Shown here piece by piece: positions 16,473-25,212 of a DNA stretch of 57,269 nucleotides. The notes beneath the pieces were generated by a model that worked only from the letters and a program-made list of their open reading frames with translations, was not told the DNA's origin and did no database searches. The position numbers and the translations under genes were made by a program. Where the stretch lies: NCBI GenBank assembly GCA_035720945.1, contig DASTNK010000012.1, positions 1 to 57,269 of the forward strand, given 5' to 3'. Position 1 is the first letter of the stretch. The number at the start of each line of letters is the position of its first letter. Source of the stretch: SCQX01 sp035720945. GTDB taxonomy: Bacteria; Pseudomonadota; Gammaproteobacteria; Burkholderiales; Burkholderiaceae_B.

Positions 16473-17510
16473 ATGCAATCCAGCAAGGTCATCCACGTCG
16501 TCAGCTGCCACGCTGAGGGGGAAGTCGGCGACGTCATCGTGGGTGGCGTGGCGCCGCCGCCCGGCGCCACGCTCTGGGAACAATCGCGCTGGCTCCACCA
16601 CGACAAGTCCCTTCGCGACTTTGTCCTGAACGAGCCACGCGGCGGGGTGTTCCGTCACGTCAACCTGCTGGTGCCCCCAAAGAATCCGCGCGCCGTCATG
16701 GGGTACCTGATCATGGAACCGGTGCACACCCCACCCATGTCCGGCTCCAACTCGCTGTGTGTGGCCACCGTGCTGCTCGACACCGGCATCGTACCCATGA
16801 CCGAACCCGAAACCCGCTTCACGATGGAAGCGCCGGGCGGGCTGGTCGATGTGGTGGCGCAATGCCGTCACGGCAAAGCGGTATCCGTGAAAGTCGTCAA
16901 TCACCCGTCCTTTGCCGACCGGCTGGACGCGGTCATCGAAGTGGCGGGGCTGGGGTCGCTGCGAGTCGACACCGCCTACGGCGGCGACAGCTTCGTCCTG
17001 GCCGACGCGGCCGCGCTGGGCTTTGCACTCACGCCCGACGAAGCCGCCGACCTGGCCGCCACCGGTATGCGCATCACGCGCGCCGCCAACGAGCAATTGG
17101 GGTTCATCCACCCCACCAACCCCGATTGGCGCCATATTTCATTCTGCCAGCTCACCCTGCCGGTCACGATCGTCGACGGGATCGCCACGGGCCGCAACAC
17201 GGTCGTCATCGAGCCCGGCAAACTCGATCGCTCCCCCACAGGCACTGGCTGTTCCGCGCGCATGGCCATCCTGCATGCGCGCGGCCAACTGAAAGAAGGC
17301 GACGCCTTCACCGGCCTGTCCATTCTCGATTCGCGCTTCGACTGCCGCATCGAAGGCCTGACCTCCCTGAGCGGGAAGGCCGCCATCATCCCCAGCATTG
17401 CGGGGCACGCCTGGATCACCGGCACGCACCAGCACCTGCTGGATCCGTCCGACCCGTGGCCCCGGGGCTACCGGCTGTCCGATACCTGGCCGAACCCCGA
17501 CCAGCGCTGA
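16473..17510 (+). CDS. Proline racemase family enzyme with Ser/Cys pair
   Basis: A 345-residue member of the proline racemase superfamily (4-hydroxyproline epimerase, trans-3-hydroxyproline dehydratase). The first catalytic position, Cys in the MCGHN motif of racemases, is Ser here: M89-S90-G-S-N. The second catalytic residue is Cys, C260, in PTGTGCSARM. Ser/Cys members are reported to dehydrate trans-3-hydroxyproline and to epimerise 4-hydroxyproline. It follows the dihydrodipicolinate-synthase-family gene by 72 bases, and both probably belong to the GntR-controlled unit. Confidence 0.92.
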   Translation: MQSSKVIHVVSCHAEGEVGDVIVGGVAPPPGATLWEQSRWLHHDKSLRDFVLNEPRGGVFRHVNLLVPPKNPRAVMGYLIMEPVHTPPMSGSNSLCVATVLLDTGIVPMTEPETRFTMEAPGGLVDVVAQCRHGKAVSVKVVNHPSFADRLDAVIEVAGLGSLRVDTAYGGDSFVLADAAALGFALTPDEAADLAATGMRITRAANEQLGFIHPTNPDWRHISFCQLTLPVTIVDGIATGRNTVVIEPGKLDRSPTGTGCSARMAILHARGQLKEGDAFTGLSILDSRFDCRIEGLTSLSGKAAIIPSIAGHAWITGTHQHLLDPSDPWPRGYRLSDTWPNPDQR

Positions 17511-17634
17511 GCAAAGCCCCCGGGTACAGGAACCCCCGCACACTCAATCACTGCGCGCCGTCCGGGCGCGCCCACAAACCTCGCGTTAACCCTAGGTTTC
17601 AAGGAAATATGGGATATACCCCGACGGAAAATCA

Positions 17635-17664
17635 TTGACGCTTCAAGTGGCGCTTGGCTAAGAT
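17635..17664 (+). promoter_or_regulatory. Candidate sigma-70 promoter for M20 deacylase gene
   Basis: TTGACG (17635-17640), an 18-base spacer, and TAAGAT (17659-17664) lie about 108 bases before the TTG start of the deacylase gene. This suggests that the deacylase/ABC genes can be transcribed apart from the upstream pair. A near-dyad GGGATATACCCC (17611-17622) sits just upstream. Confidence 0.45.
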
Positions 17665-17771
17665 CGTCGGCTAGTGTTCTGTTCGGCTGGCCGGCATGCC
17701 CAATCCACGCGCCTGATCCGGCCAGGCGGAACGCCGGGGTGAACAGCCCTGAACAACGGAGCGTCTTTATC

Positions 17772-18920
17772 TTGAAGCAGCAGTCTCTCGACATGATCAC
17801 CCGGCTCGTCGGGTTCGACACTGTCTCACGCAATTCGAATCTCGCACTCATCGACTACGTGCGCGATTACCTGGCCGGCCACGGTGTGCAAAGCCACCTG
17901 GTCCACAGCCCAAAAGGCGACAAAGCCAATCTGTTCGCCACCATCGGCCCCAACGTCGAAGGCGGCGTGGTGCTCTCCGGGCACACCGACGTGGTTCCCG
18001 TCGACGGCCAGCCCTGGGACACCGACCCTTTCACGGTCACCGAGAAAGACGGCCGGCTCTATGGCCGCGGCACCAGCGACATGAAGTCGTATCTGGCCAT
18101 CGCCCTGGCCATGGTGCCCGACATGCTTTCGCGCGACCTCAAGCGGCCCGTGCATCTGGCCCTCAGCTACGACGAGGAAATCGGCTGCGTCGGCGCCCCC
18201 TCCATGATCGACCGCATGGCCGCCGATCTGCCCCGGCCGGGCGCGGTCATCGTCGGCGAGCCCACCAGCATGCGCCCCATCGTGGCCCACAAGGGGGTCG
18301 CCGCGCTGCACACCACCGTCATCGGCCACGAAGCCCATTCCAGCCAGGTGCAACGCGGCGTCAGCGCGGTCATGATCGCGGCGCGCCTCATCACCTTCAT
18401 CGACGACATGATGGCCGAGAACAAGGCCGCCGCCGATCCGCAATGCCCGTTCGTCCCGCCCTACACCACGTTGCACGTCGGCGTCGTGCACGGCGGCACC
18501 GCGCTGAACATCATTTCGCGCGAGTGCTCGTTCACATGGGACATCCGCGCCATGCCGGGCGACGATTGGCACAAGTACCTGGAACGCTTCAACGCGTATG
18601 CGGAAAGCCTGCTGCCGGCCATGCGCGCCGTATCGCCCGACGTGTCCATCACCACCCAGGCCTTCGCCGACTCCCCTCCGCTGCAGGATCAGGGCGGCGC
18701 CGCCCAGGAACTCGTGTTCAAACTGACCGGCTGCACTTGCGGCGACGTCGTGCCCTACGGCGCCGAAGGCGGTCAGTTCCAGGAACGGGGGTTCCCGGTG
18801 GTGTTGTGCGGGCCGGGCTCCATAGACCAGGCCCACAAGCCCAACGAATACATCGACATTTCGCAGATCAGCGCCTGCGAGGCTTTCTTCGGCCAGCTGC
18901 TCGACCGGCTCGCTCACTAG
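17772..18920 (+). CDS. M20 family deacylase (ArgE/DapE type)
   Basis: A 382-residue M20 metallopeptidase-family enzyme, of the acetylornithine deacetylase type. Two-zinc ligands are all recognisable: His in SGHTDVVPVDG, bridging Asp in GRGTSDMKSY, the Glu pair in SYDEEIGCVG, Glu in VGEPTSM, and the C-terminal His in SIDQAHKPNEY. The dimerisation domain lies between. The TTG at 17772 is chosen because GGAG lies 10 bases upstream; GTG at 17739 or ATG at 17793 are alternatives. Being next to peptide-import genes, it may cleave an N-acyl amino acid or dipeptide rather than serve arginine synthesis. Confidence 0.88.
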   Translation: MKQQSLDMITRLVGFDTVSRNSNLALIDYVRDYLAGHGVQSHLVHSPKGDKANLFATIGPNVEGGVVLSGHTDVVPVDGQPWDTDPFTVTEKDGRLYGRGTSDMKSYLAIALAMVPDMLSRDLKRPVHLALSYDEEIGCVGAPSMIDRMAADLPRPGAVIVGEPTSMRPIVAHKGVAALHTTVIGHEAHSSQVQRGVSAVMIAARLITFIDDMMAENKAAADPQCPFVPPYTTLHVGVVHGGTALNIISRECSFTWDIRAMPGDDWHKYLERFNAYAESLLPAMRAVSPDVSITTQAFADSPPLQDQGGAAQELVFKLTGCTCGDVVPYGAEGGQFQERGFPVVLCGPGSIDQAHKPNEYIDISQISACEAFFGQLLDRLAH

Positions 18921-19185
18921 GTGGGTGGGCGCGGCGGTTGCCGGGCCCCATCGCGCGAATTGCTCGCGCGGTGGGGCGAATTCCGACGCCGGGCGCCCGA
19001 TTCGCCAAGTGGCGTGCCAATCTCCGGGAAAAACACAATACGACGCGACATCCACGCAGGATATATTTGAAACCCGCGGCCCCGCCCGGCTTCAATATGC
19101 GGTACCACCGGCCCGCGTAACGGGTCGGCCAGGCCCAAGGCGGCATCGGGGCCATCCAAAAAAACTCAACGGCAGGAGACTCAGT

Positions 19186-20790
19186 ATGCAGATATCCCGA
19201 TTCATCAAACACACGGCGCTGGCCAGTGCGCTCGCGCTCGGCCTGGGGCTGGGCCACGCCGCCACGGCCAAGACGTTCCGCTGGTCCTACCAGGGCGACG
19301 TCAACTCGCTCGACCCCATGTCGCTGAACGAGACCTTCACCCTCGGTTTCCAGAACTCGTTCTACGAACCGCTGGTCACATACGACAAAGACCTCAAGCT
19401 GGTGCCGGCCCTGGCTGTCAAATGGGAAAACCCCTCGCCCACCAAATGGATTTTCCACCTGCGCAAAGGCGTGAAATTCCACGATGGCGAGCCTTTCACG
19501 GCCGACGACGTGGTGTTCTCCTGGAAGCGAAGCCTCACGCCCGGCTCCGACATGAAAGGCTACGGCAGCCTGGCCACCGACGTGAAGAAGCTCGACGACT
19601 ACACCGTCGAAGTCACCACGCCCACGCCCAATCCCATTCTGCCGCGCGACTGGGTGTTCCTGTACATGATGAGCAAGTCATGGGCTGAAAAGCACCACAC
19701 CACCGACGCCACCAACGTCAAGGGCGGCGGCGACAACTACGCCAACATGCACGAAGACGGCACAGGCCCGTTCGAGGTCACCAGCCGCCAGCCCGACGTG
19801 AAGACCACGCTCAAGCGCTTCCCCGGCTACTGGAACAAGAACATCCCGACCAACGTCACCGACATCGTGTTCCAGCCCATCAAGCAGGAATCCACCCGCG
19901 TCGCGGCGCTGATATCCGGCGACATGGACCTGGTGCGCCCCATCCCCGTGCAGGATTGGCCGCGCCTTGAAAAAGTACCCAACATCGAACTGCTGCGCAA
20001 ACCCGAGGCACGCGCGATCTTCATCGGTTTCGACCAGCACCGCAAAGAATTGCTGTACTCCAACGTGAAGGGCAAGAACCCGTTCAAGGACAAGCGCGTG
20101 CGCGAGGCCATCGACCTCACCGTCGACACCAACCTCATCAACAAGAAGATCATGCGCGGCGCCGCGCATCCGTTGGGCACGCTCATCGCCACGTCCATCA
20201 ACGGCTACGATCCTTCCTTCGGCAAGCCCTACAAGGTCGACATCCCCAAGGCCAAGAAACTGATGGCCGAGGCGGGGTACCCGAACGGCTTCGAAGTCAC
20301 GCTCGACTGCCCGAACGACCGCTACGTCAACGACGAGAAAATCTGCCAGGCCGTGGCCAGCATGCTGGCGCGCATCGGCATCAAGATCGACCTCCTGGCG
20401 CAGACCAAGTCCAAGTACTTCGGCAAGGTGCTGCTGCAAGCCGGCAACAAGACCAGCATGTATCTGCTGGGCTGGACGCCAAGCTCGATCGACGCCGAGA
20501 ACTCCCTGCAAAACCTGGTCGCCTGCCGCAACGCCAAGACGTCCGCCGGCCAGTTCAACCTGGGTGGGTACTGCAACCCCAAGATCGACGACCTGATCGC
20601 CAAGATCGGCGTCGAGACCGACCAGGCCAAGCGCGATGCCATGATCAAGCAGGCCTTCATGTTGCTGCGTAACGATTACGGCTACCTGCCCCTGCACCAG
20701 CAACCATTGTCGTGGGGCGTGCGCAAGGGTGTCAAAGTCGAGCAGCGCGCCGACGACGTTCTCGACATGCGCTACGTCGTCATGCCGTAA
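19186..20790 (+). CDS. ABC transporter solute-binding protein, dipeptide/oligopeptide type
   Basis: A 534-residue periplasmic receptor of the SBP family 5 (DppA/OppA type). A signal peptide ends near ALGLGLGHAATA (residue 28). The family signature follows: FHLRKGVKFHDGEPFTADDV, and later NPFKDKRVREAIDLTVD. ATG 19186 is preceded by CAGGAG; the longer open frame from 18925 is rejected. It heads a four-gene transport operon. A GC hairpin lies between this gene and the first permease, as often seen after highly expressed receptor genes. Confidence 0.94.
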   Translation: MQISRFIKHTALASALALGLGLGHAATAKTFRWSYQGDVNSLDPMSLNETFTLGFQNSFYEPLVTYDKDLKLVPALAVKWENPSPTKWIFHLRKGVKFHDGEPFTADDVVFSWKRSLTPGSDMKGYGSLATDVKKLDDYTVEVTTPTPNPILPRDWVFLYMMSKSWAEKHHTTDATNVKGGGDNYANMHEDGTGPFEVTSRQPDVKTTLKRFPGYWNKNIPTNVTDIVFQPIKQESTRVAALISGDMDLVRPIPVQDWPRLEKVPNIELLRKPEARAIFIGFDQHRKELLYSNVKGKNPFKDKRVREAIDLTVDTNLINKKIMRGAAHPLGTLIATSINGYDPSFGKPYKVDIPKAKKLMAEAGYPNGFEVTLDCPNDRYVNDEKICQAVASMLARIGIKIDLLAQTKSKYFGKVLLQAGNKTSMYLLGWTPSSIDAENSLQNLVACRNAKTSAGQFNLGGYCNPKIDDLIAKIGVETDQAKRDAMIKQAFMLLRNDYGYLPLHQQPLSWGVRKGVKVEQRADDVLDMRYVVMP

Positions 20791-20817
20791 GGCATTTCCT
20801 GCCGACCAGGCGTAGCG

Positions 20818-20847
20818 CCCGGCCCGGGGGCACATTCCCGGGCCGGG
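20818..20847 (+). terminator. Strong GC hairpin after the receptor gene
   Basis: CCCGGCCCGGG (20818-20828) and its exact complement (20837-20847) form an 11-bp stem over an 8-base loop. No T run follows, so it is probably an mRNA-stabilising or attenuating hairpin between the receptor and permease cistrons, not a full terminator. Confidence 0.6.
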
Positions 20848-20883
20848 CCACACCACGGCGCGTCGCGCCGGAAGATTTCCACC

Positions 20884-21855
20884 ATGCTGAACTTCATCAT
20901 TCGACGCATCATCCAGTCGATCTTCGTCATGCTGGCCGTCGCGTTCATCGCGTTCTCGATGTTCCGCTACGTCGGCGACCCCATCAACAACATGGTGGGC
21001 CAGGACACCACCATGGCCCAGCGCGCGCAACTCAAGAAGGCGCTGGGGCTGGACGACCCGTTCATCGTCCAGTACGCCCGCTTCATCCGCAACGCCGCGC
21101 ATGGCGACTTCGGTGTGTCGTACCGGCAGCGCGTGCCGGTGCGCGCGCTCATCGCCAGCCGCATGCCCGCCACGCTCGAGCTGTCATTCGCGTCAGCCAT
21201 CATCGCGTTGTTCCTGGGCATTCCCATGGGCATCTATACGGCCCTGAAGCGGCGCGGCGTGCTGTCGCAGTCGTTCATGACGATCTCGCTCATCGGCATT
21301 TCACTGCCTACATTCCTGACCGGGATATTGATGATCCTGGTCTTCGGCGTCCTGCTGCGCTGGCTGCCCACGTTCGGGCGCGGCGAAGTCGTCCACATAG
21401 GCTGGTGGAGCTCGGGCTTCTTCACCAAGAGCGGCTGGGAATCGATCATCATGCCGGCCTTTACCCTGGCGTTGTTCCAGATGACACTCATCATGCGTCT
21501 GGTGCGCGCCGAAATGCTGGAAGTGCTGCAGACCGATTTCATCAAGTTCGCGCGCGCCCGCGGCCTACCCGAGCGCCTGATCAACTTCCGCCATGCCTTG
21601 AAGAACACGCTGGTGCCGGTCATCACCATCACCGGCCTGCAACTGGGTTCCATCATCGCGTTCTCCATCATCACCGAGACCGTGTTCCAGTGGCCCGGCA
21701 TGGGGTTGTTGTTCATCCAGTCCATCGAGTTCGTCGACATCCCCGTGATGGCGGCGTACCTGCTCATGATCGGCTTCTTCTTCGTGATCATCAATCTGGT
21801 GGTCGATCTCCTGTACTTCGCCGTCGATCCCCGCCTGCGCGTGCAGAAGGGTTAA
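20884..21855 (+). CDS. ABC transporter permease, DppB/OppB type
   Basis: A 323-residue inner-membrane permease of the binding-protein-dependent transport family. The N-terminus MLNFIIRRIIQSIFVML is typical of the B subunit. The EAA loop that docks the ATPase is in the segment around DFIKFARARGLPERLI. It follows the receptor gene and precedes the second permease by 35 bases. Confidence 0.94.
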   Translation: MLNFIIRRIIQSIFVMLAVAFIAFSMFRYVGDPINNMVGQDTTMAQRAQLKKALGLDDPFIVQYARFIRNAAHGDFGVSYRQRVPVRALIASRMPATLELSFASAIIALFLGIPMGIYTALKRRGVLSQSFMTISLIGISLPTFLTGILMILVFGVLLRWLPTFGRGEVVHIGWWSSGFFTKSGWESIIMPAFTLALFQMTLIMRLVRAEMLEVLQTDFIKFARARGLPERLINFRHALKNTLVPVITITGLQLGSIIAFSIITETVFQWPGMGLLFIQSIEFVDIPVMAAYLLMIGFFFVIINLVVDLLYFAVDPRLRVQKG

Positions 21856-21890
21856 TGGCCCGTCCAGACTAATCGATCCCAAGACACGAC

Positions 21891-22808
21891 ATGACTACCA
21901 CCACGCTTTCCCGCATCCGCAACAGCGACCTGTACTACAGCTTCACGCATTCACCCGCGGCGATGATCTCGGCGTTGATCGCGCTGCTCATCTTCCTGGG
22001 CGCCGTGTTCGCCCCCCTGGTCGCGCCGCACAACCCCTTCGACCTGGCGTCGGTGAACCTGATGAACGCCAACATGCCGCCGGCCTGGTCGCCTGACGGC
22101 AGCCACGCGTTCCTGCTGGGCACCGACGACCAGGGCCGGGGCATCCTGTCCACCATCCTGTACGGGTCGCGCCTGTCGCTGGAGGTGGGCTTCGCCTCCG
22201 TGTTCTTCTCGCTGATCATCGGCGTGACGCTCGGCCTCATCAGCGGCTACGTCGGCGGGCGCATCGACGGCTTCATCATGCGCATCGCCGACGTGCAATT
22301 GTCCTTTCCGGCCATCCTGATCGCGCTGCTGGTCGACGGCGTGGCGCGCGGCCTGCTGCCCCGCGACATGCAGGACAAAATGGCCATCTACGTGCTGATC
22401 TTTGCCATCGGCATCTCAGGCTGGGTGCAGTACGCGCGCACGGTGCGCGGCGCAACCATGGTCGAACGCAACAAGGAATACGTGCAGGCGGCACGCTTGA
22501 TCGGCATGCGCCCGTTCACGGTTCTGCGGCGCCACATCCTGCCCAATGTGCTCGGCCCCGTTCTGGTCATCGCCACCATCCACCTGGCCGTGGCCATCAT
22601 CACCGAAGCCACGCTGTCGTTCCTGGGGGTGGGCATATCGCCCACCACGCCGTCCCTGGGCACGCTCATACGCATCGGCTCCAACTACCTGTTCTCGGGG
22701 GAATGGTGGATCACCATCTTCCCCGGCGCCGCCCTGGTTCTGCTCGCCCTGTCGGTGAACCTGCTGGGCGACTGGCTGCGCGACGCGCTCAACCCCAAGC
22801 TCCGCTGA
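21891..22808 (+). CDS. ABC transporter permease, DppC/OppC type
   Basis: A 305-residue permease with the C-subunit layout: a first helix near residues 25-45, LGTDDQGRGILSTILYGSR after it, and the ATPase-docking EAA segment around EYVQAARLIGMRPFTVL. A conserved segment SFLGVGISPTTPSLGTLI lies near the end. It pairs with the preceding permease to form the channel, and the ATPase gene follows after 16 bases. Confidence 0.94.
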   Translation: MTTTTLSRIRNSDLYYSFTHSPAAMISALIALLIFLGAVFAPLVAPHNPFDLASVNLMNANMPPAWSPDGSHAFLLGTDDQGRGILSTILYGSRLSLEVGFASVFFSLIIGVTLGLISGYVGGRIDGFIMRIADVQLSFPAILIALLVDGVARGLLPRDMQDKMAIYVLIFAIGISGWVQYARTVRGATMVERNKEYVQAARLIGMRPFTVLRRHILPNVLGPVLVIATIHLAVAIITEATLSFLGVGISPTTPSLGTLIRIGSNYLFSGEWWITIFPGAALVLLALSVNLLGDWLRDALNPKLR

Positions 22809-22824
22809 CTAGGGCCTGTTCACC

Positions 22825-24564
22825 ATGGCATTGCTCGACATAGAAAACCTGAAGATCGAATTCCCCAGCCGACGCGGCGATCTGGTCGCCATCGACGGGG
22901 TGTCGCTCGCACTCGAAAAAGGCGAGATCCTGGGCGTGGTGGGGGAATCCGGCGCCGGCAAGTCGACCATCGGCAACGCGGTCATCGGGCTGCTGCAGGC
23001 GCCCGGCCGCATGACGGGTGGCACGATCAGCCTGCAAGGCAAGCGGCTCGACGAACTCAAGCCGCACGAACTGCGCCTGGTGCGCGGCCGGCGCATCGGC
23101 ATGATCTTCCAGGATCCGCTCACTTCGCTCGACCCGCTGCAGACCATCGAGCGCCAGCTCGTCGAAACCATGCAGGTGCACCTGCATCTTTCAGCGGCCG
23201 AGGCGCGCCGGCGCGCCATCGACATCCTGGACAGCGTCGGCATCGAAGACGCCGCCGTGCGACTGCAGCAATACCCCCACCAGTTCTCGGGCGGCATGCG
23301 CCAGCGCGTGGTCATCGCGCTGGCCTTGTGCTGCGAGCCGGAAGTCATCATCGCCGACGAACCCACCACCGCACTCGACGTCTCCATCCAGGCCCAGATT
23401 CTGGAACTCCTGCGCAAGCTGTGCAAGGAAAAGCAGGTTGGCATGATCATCATCACCCACGATATGGGGGTGATCGCCGAAATCACCGACCGCGTGGCCG
23501 TGCTGTACCGGGGCAAACTGGTCGAGGAAGGCACCACCGCCAAGATCCTCGGCAGCCCCGACCACCCTTACACCAAAAGCCTTATTTCCGCCGTGCCGCG
23601 ATCCGACGTGAAACTACGCCGGTTCCCCATGGTGACCTACATCGAGGACGTTCTTGCCCCACGAAAGAGGGAATTGGATATCTCCACGCATTGGCTTGGG
23701 CAGGAACGCGATTTTGGCAAACACGAAGACACGGCGCTGCTCGACGTTCAAGACCTGAGCATGCGCTTCATCCTGCGCAATGCGTTCCTGAAGAAGAACC
23801 GCCTCACTTTCGACGCGGTCAAGCACGTCAATTTTTCGATCAGGGAAGGCGAGGTCTTCGGACTGGTCGGCGAATCCGGCTCAGGCAAGTCGACCATCGC
23901 GCGCCTGATCGCGGGGCTCTACAAGGCCAACAACGGCTCGATCATCTTCGACGGCACGAACGTCTCGTCCCTCAAGGACGAACGGCAACTGAACGCCTTC
24001 CGCCGCCAGATCCAGATGGTCTTCCAGGATCCGTTCTCGTCGCTCAACCCGCGCATGCGCATCCTCGACATCGTGGCCGAGCCCATCCGTTTCCACAGGC
24101 TCACGACCAGCGAGGCGCAGACCCGCGAGATCGTCAGTGATCTGCTCGACTATGTCGGCCTGGGCGACCAGGCCCTGCGGCGCTTCCCGCATGAGTTCTC
24201 AGGCGGCCAGCGTCAGCGCATCTGTATCGCGCGCGCCCTGGCCACGCGCCCCCGCTTCCTCATCTGCGACGAACCCACCTCGGCGCTAGACGTGTCCATC
24301 CAGGCACAGATCCTCAACCTGCTCAAGGACCTGCAAGAGAAGCTGCATCTGACCATCCTGTTCATCAGTCATGACCTGCCCGTGATACGGCAGATGTGCG
24401 ACCGGGTCGGCGTCCTGCGCCACGGCGAATTGCTCGAAGTGGCCGAGACCGAAGCGCTGTTCTCGAATCCCAGGCATGAATACAGCCAGCACCTGCTGTC
24501 GCTCATGCCCACAATGCATTTCATGTCGCGCGAGGGGCTGGAGCTCGAGGCGTCGGCCGCCTGA
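22825..24564 (+). CDS. Fused dipeptide ABC ATPase, two nucleotide-binding domains
   Basis: A 579-residue protein containing both ATPases that are usually separate DppD and DppF subunits. Domain 1 (about 1-265) has Walker A at 40-47 (GESGAGKS), signature FSGGMRQ at 154-160 and Walker B IIADEPT. Domain 2 (about 310-579) has Walker A at 349-356 (GESGSGKS), signature FSGGQRQ and LICDEPT. Each domain ends with an oligopeptide-type C-terminal extension (DHPYTKSLISAVP; RHEYSQHLLSLMP). Fusion of this kind is known, for example in GsiA. With the receptor and two permeases, the importer is complete. Confidence 0.95.
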   Translation: MALLDIENLKIEFPSRRGDLVAIDGVSLALEKGEILGVVGESGAGKSTIGNAVIGLLQAPGRMTGGTISLQGKRLDELKPHELRLVRGRRIGMIFQDPLTSLDPLQTIERQLVETMQVHLHLSAAEARRRAIDILDSVGIEDAAVRLQQYPHQFSGGMRQRVVIALALCCEPEVIIADEPTTALDVSIQAQILELLRKLCKEKQVGMIIITHDMGVIAEITDRVAVLYRGKLVEEGTTAKILGSPDHPYTKSLISAVPRSDVKLRRFPMVTYIEDVLAPRKRELDISTHWLGQERDFGKHEDTALLDVQDLSMRFILRNAFLKKNRLTFDAVKHVNFSIREGEVFGLVGESGSGKSTIARLIAGLYKANNGSIIFDGTNVSSLKDERQLNAFRRQIQMVFQDPFSSLNPRMRILDIVAEPIRFHRLTTSEAQTREIVSDLLDYVGLGDQALRRFPHEFSGGQRQRICIARALATRPRFLICDEPTSALDVSIQAQILNLLKDLQEKLHLTILFISHDLPVIRQMCDRVGVLRHGELLEVAETEALFSNPRHEYSQHLLSLMPTMHFMSREGLELEASAA

Positions 24565-24738
24565 CCCCCAGGGCCCCGCCGAAGATCTTTTCACTTTTTT
24601 ACACGATATTGTTGTTCTATTGTCGCGCCGTGTCTGGACGGCCATGGGCGCTCCCCCTATGATTGAGCCGTTGTCAACGCGTGCCCGGTCCGGTGCGCAA
24701 CATCTTCCACTTGTATATACATACACAAAGGAAAAACC

Positions 24739-24987
24739 ATGCACATCATCGGCATGATCATCGTTGGTTTCATCATCGGCCTGATCGCTCGCGCCATCAT
24801 GCCGGGTGACCAGAAGATGGGCCTCATCATGACCACGATCCTCGGTATCGTGGGCTCGCTGGTCGCCGGTTACATCGGGCAGGCGCTGCACTGGTATGCG
24901 CCGGGGCAAGGGGCTGGCTGGATCGGCTCCATCATCGGCGCCATCATCCTGCTGTTCATCTACGGCATGGTCAAGAAGAACCAGTAA
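24739..24987 (+). CDS. GlsB/YeaQ/YmgE family small membrane protein
   Basis: An 82-residue protein of the transglycosylase-associated/stress-response membrane family. It has three hydrophobic segments, with the family's GFIIGLIARAIMPGDQKMGL and the glycine-rich LGIVGSLVAGYIGQ and WIGSIIGAIILLFIYG. An AAAGGA site precedes the ATG. The 174-base upstream gap contains an A+T-rich patch (TTGTATATACATAC, 24710-24723) that could be part of a promoter. A clear hairpin terminator follows. It is monocistronic and probably stress-regulated; molecular function is not known. Confidence 0.92.
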   Translation: MHIIGMIIVGFIIGLIARAIMPGDQKMGLIMTTILGIVGSLVAGYIGQALHWYAPGQGAGWIGSIIGAIILLFIYGMVKKNQ

Positions 24988-25015
24988 ACCGCCACGCCGG
25001 CGACAATCCACCTTG

Positions 25016-25040
25016 CAAGACGCCCTTCGCGGGCGTCTTG
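25016..25040 (+). terminator. Hairpin terminator after the small membrane gene
   Basis: CAAGACGCCC (25016-25025) pairs perfectly with 25031-25040 over a 5-base loop TTCGC and is followed by TCTTTGG. It starts 29 bases after the stop of the small membrane protein and separates it from the DUF2868 gene. Confidence 0.75.
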
Positions 25041-25212
25041 TCTTTGGTGCGGGGCCTTCCGCGGCGCACCGTCAATCGATCGTGCCGCCGCCTCAAAACG
25101 ACCCGATACAATAAGGCCGAACAGACCGCTTCCCGCCACCAATCTTCCCGGAGGCCACCATCGAGCCATCCCGCCATTCCAATCGCCCCCGGGCCGCCGG
25201 GGCCACCCATTC

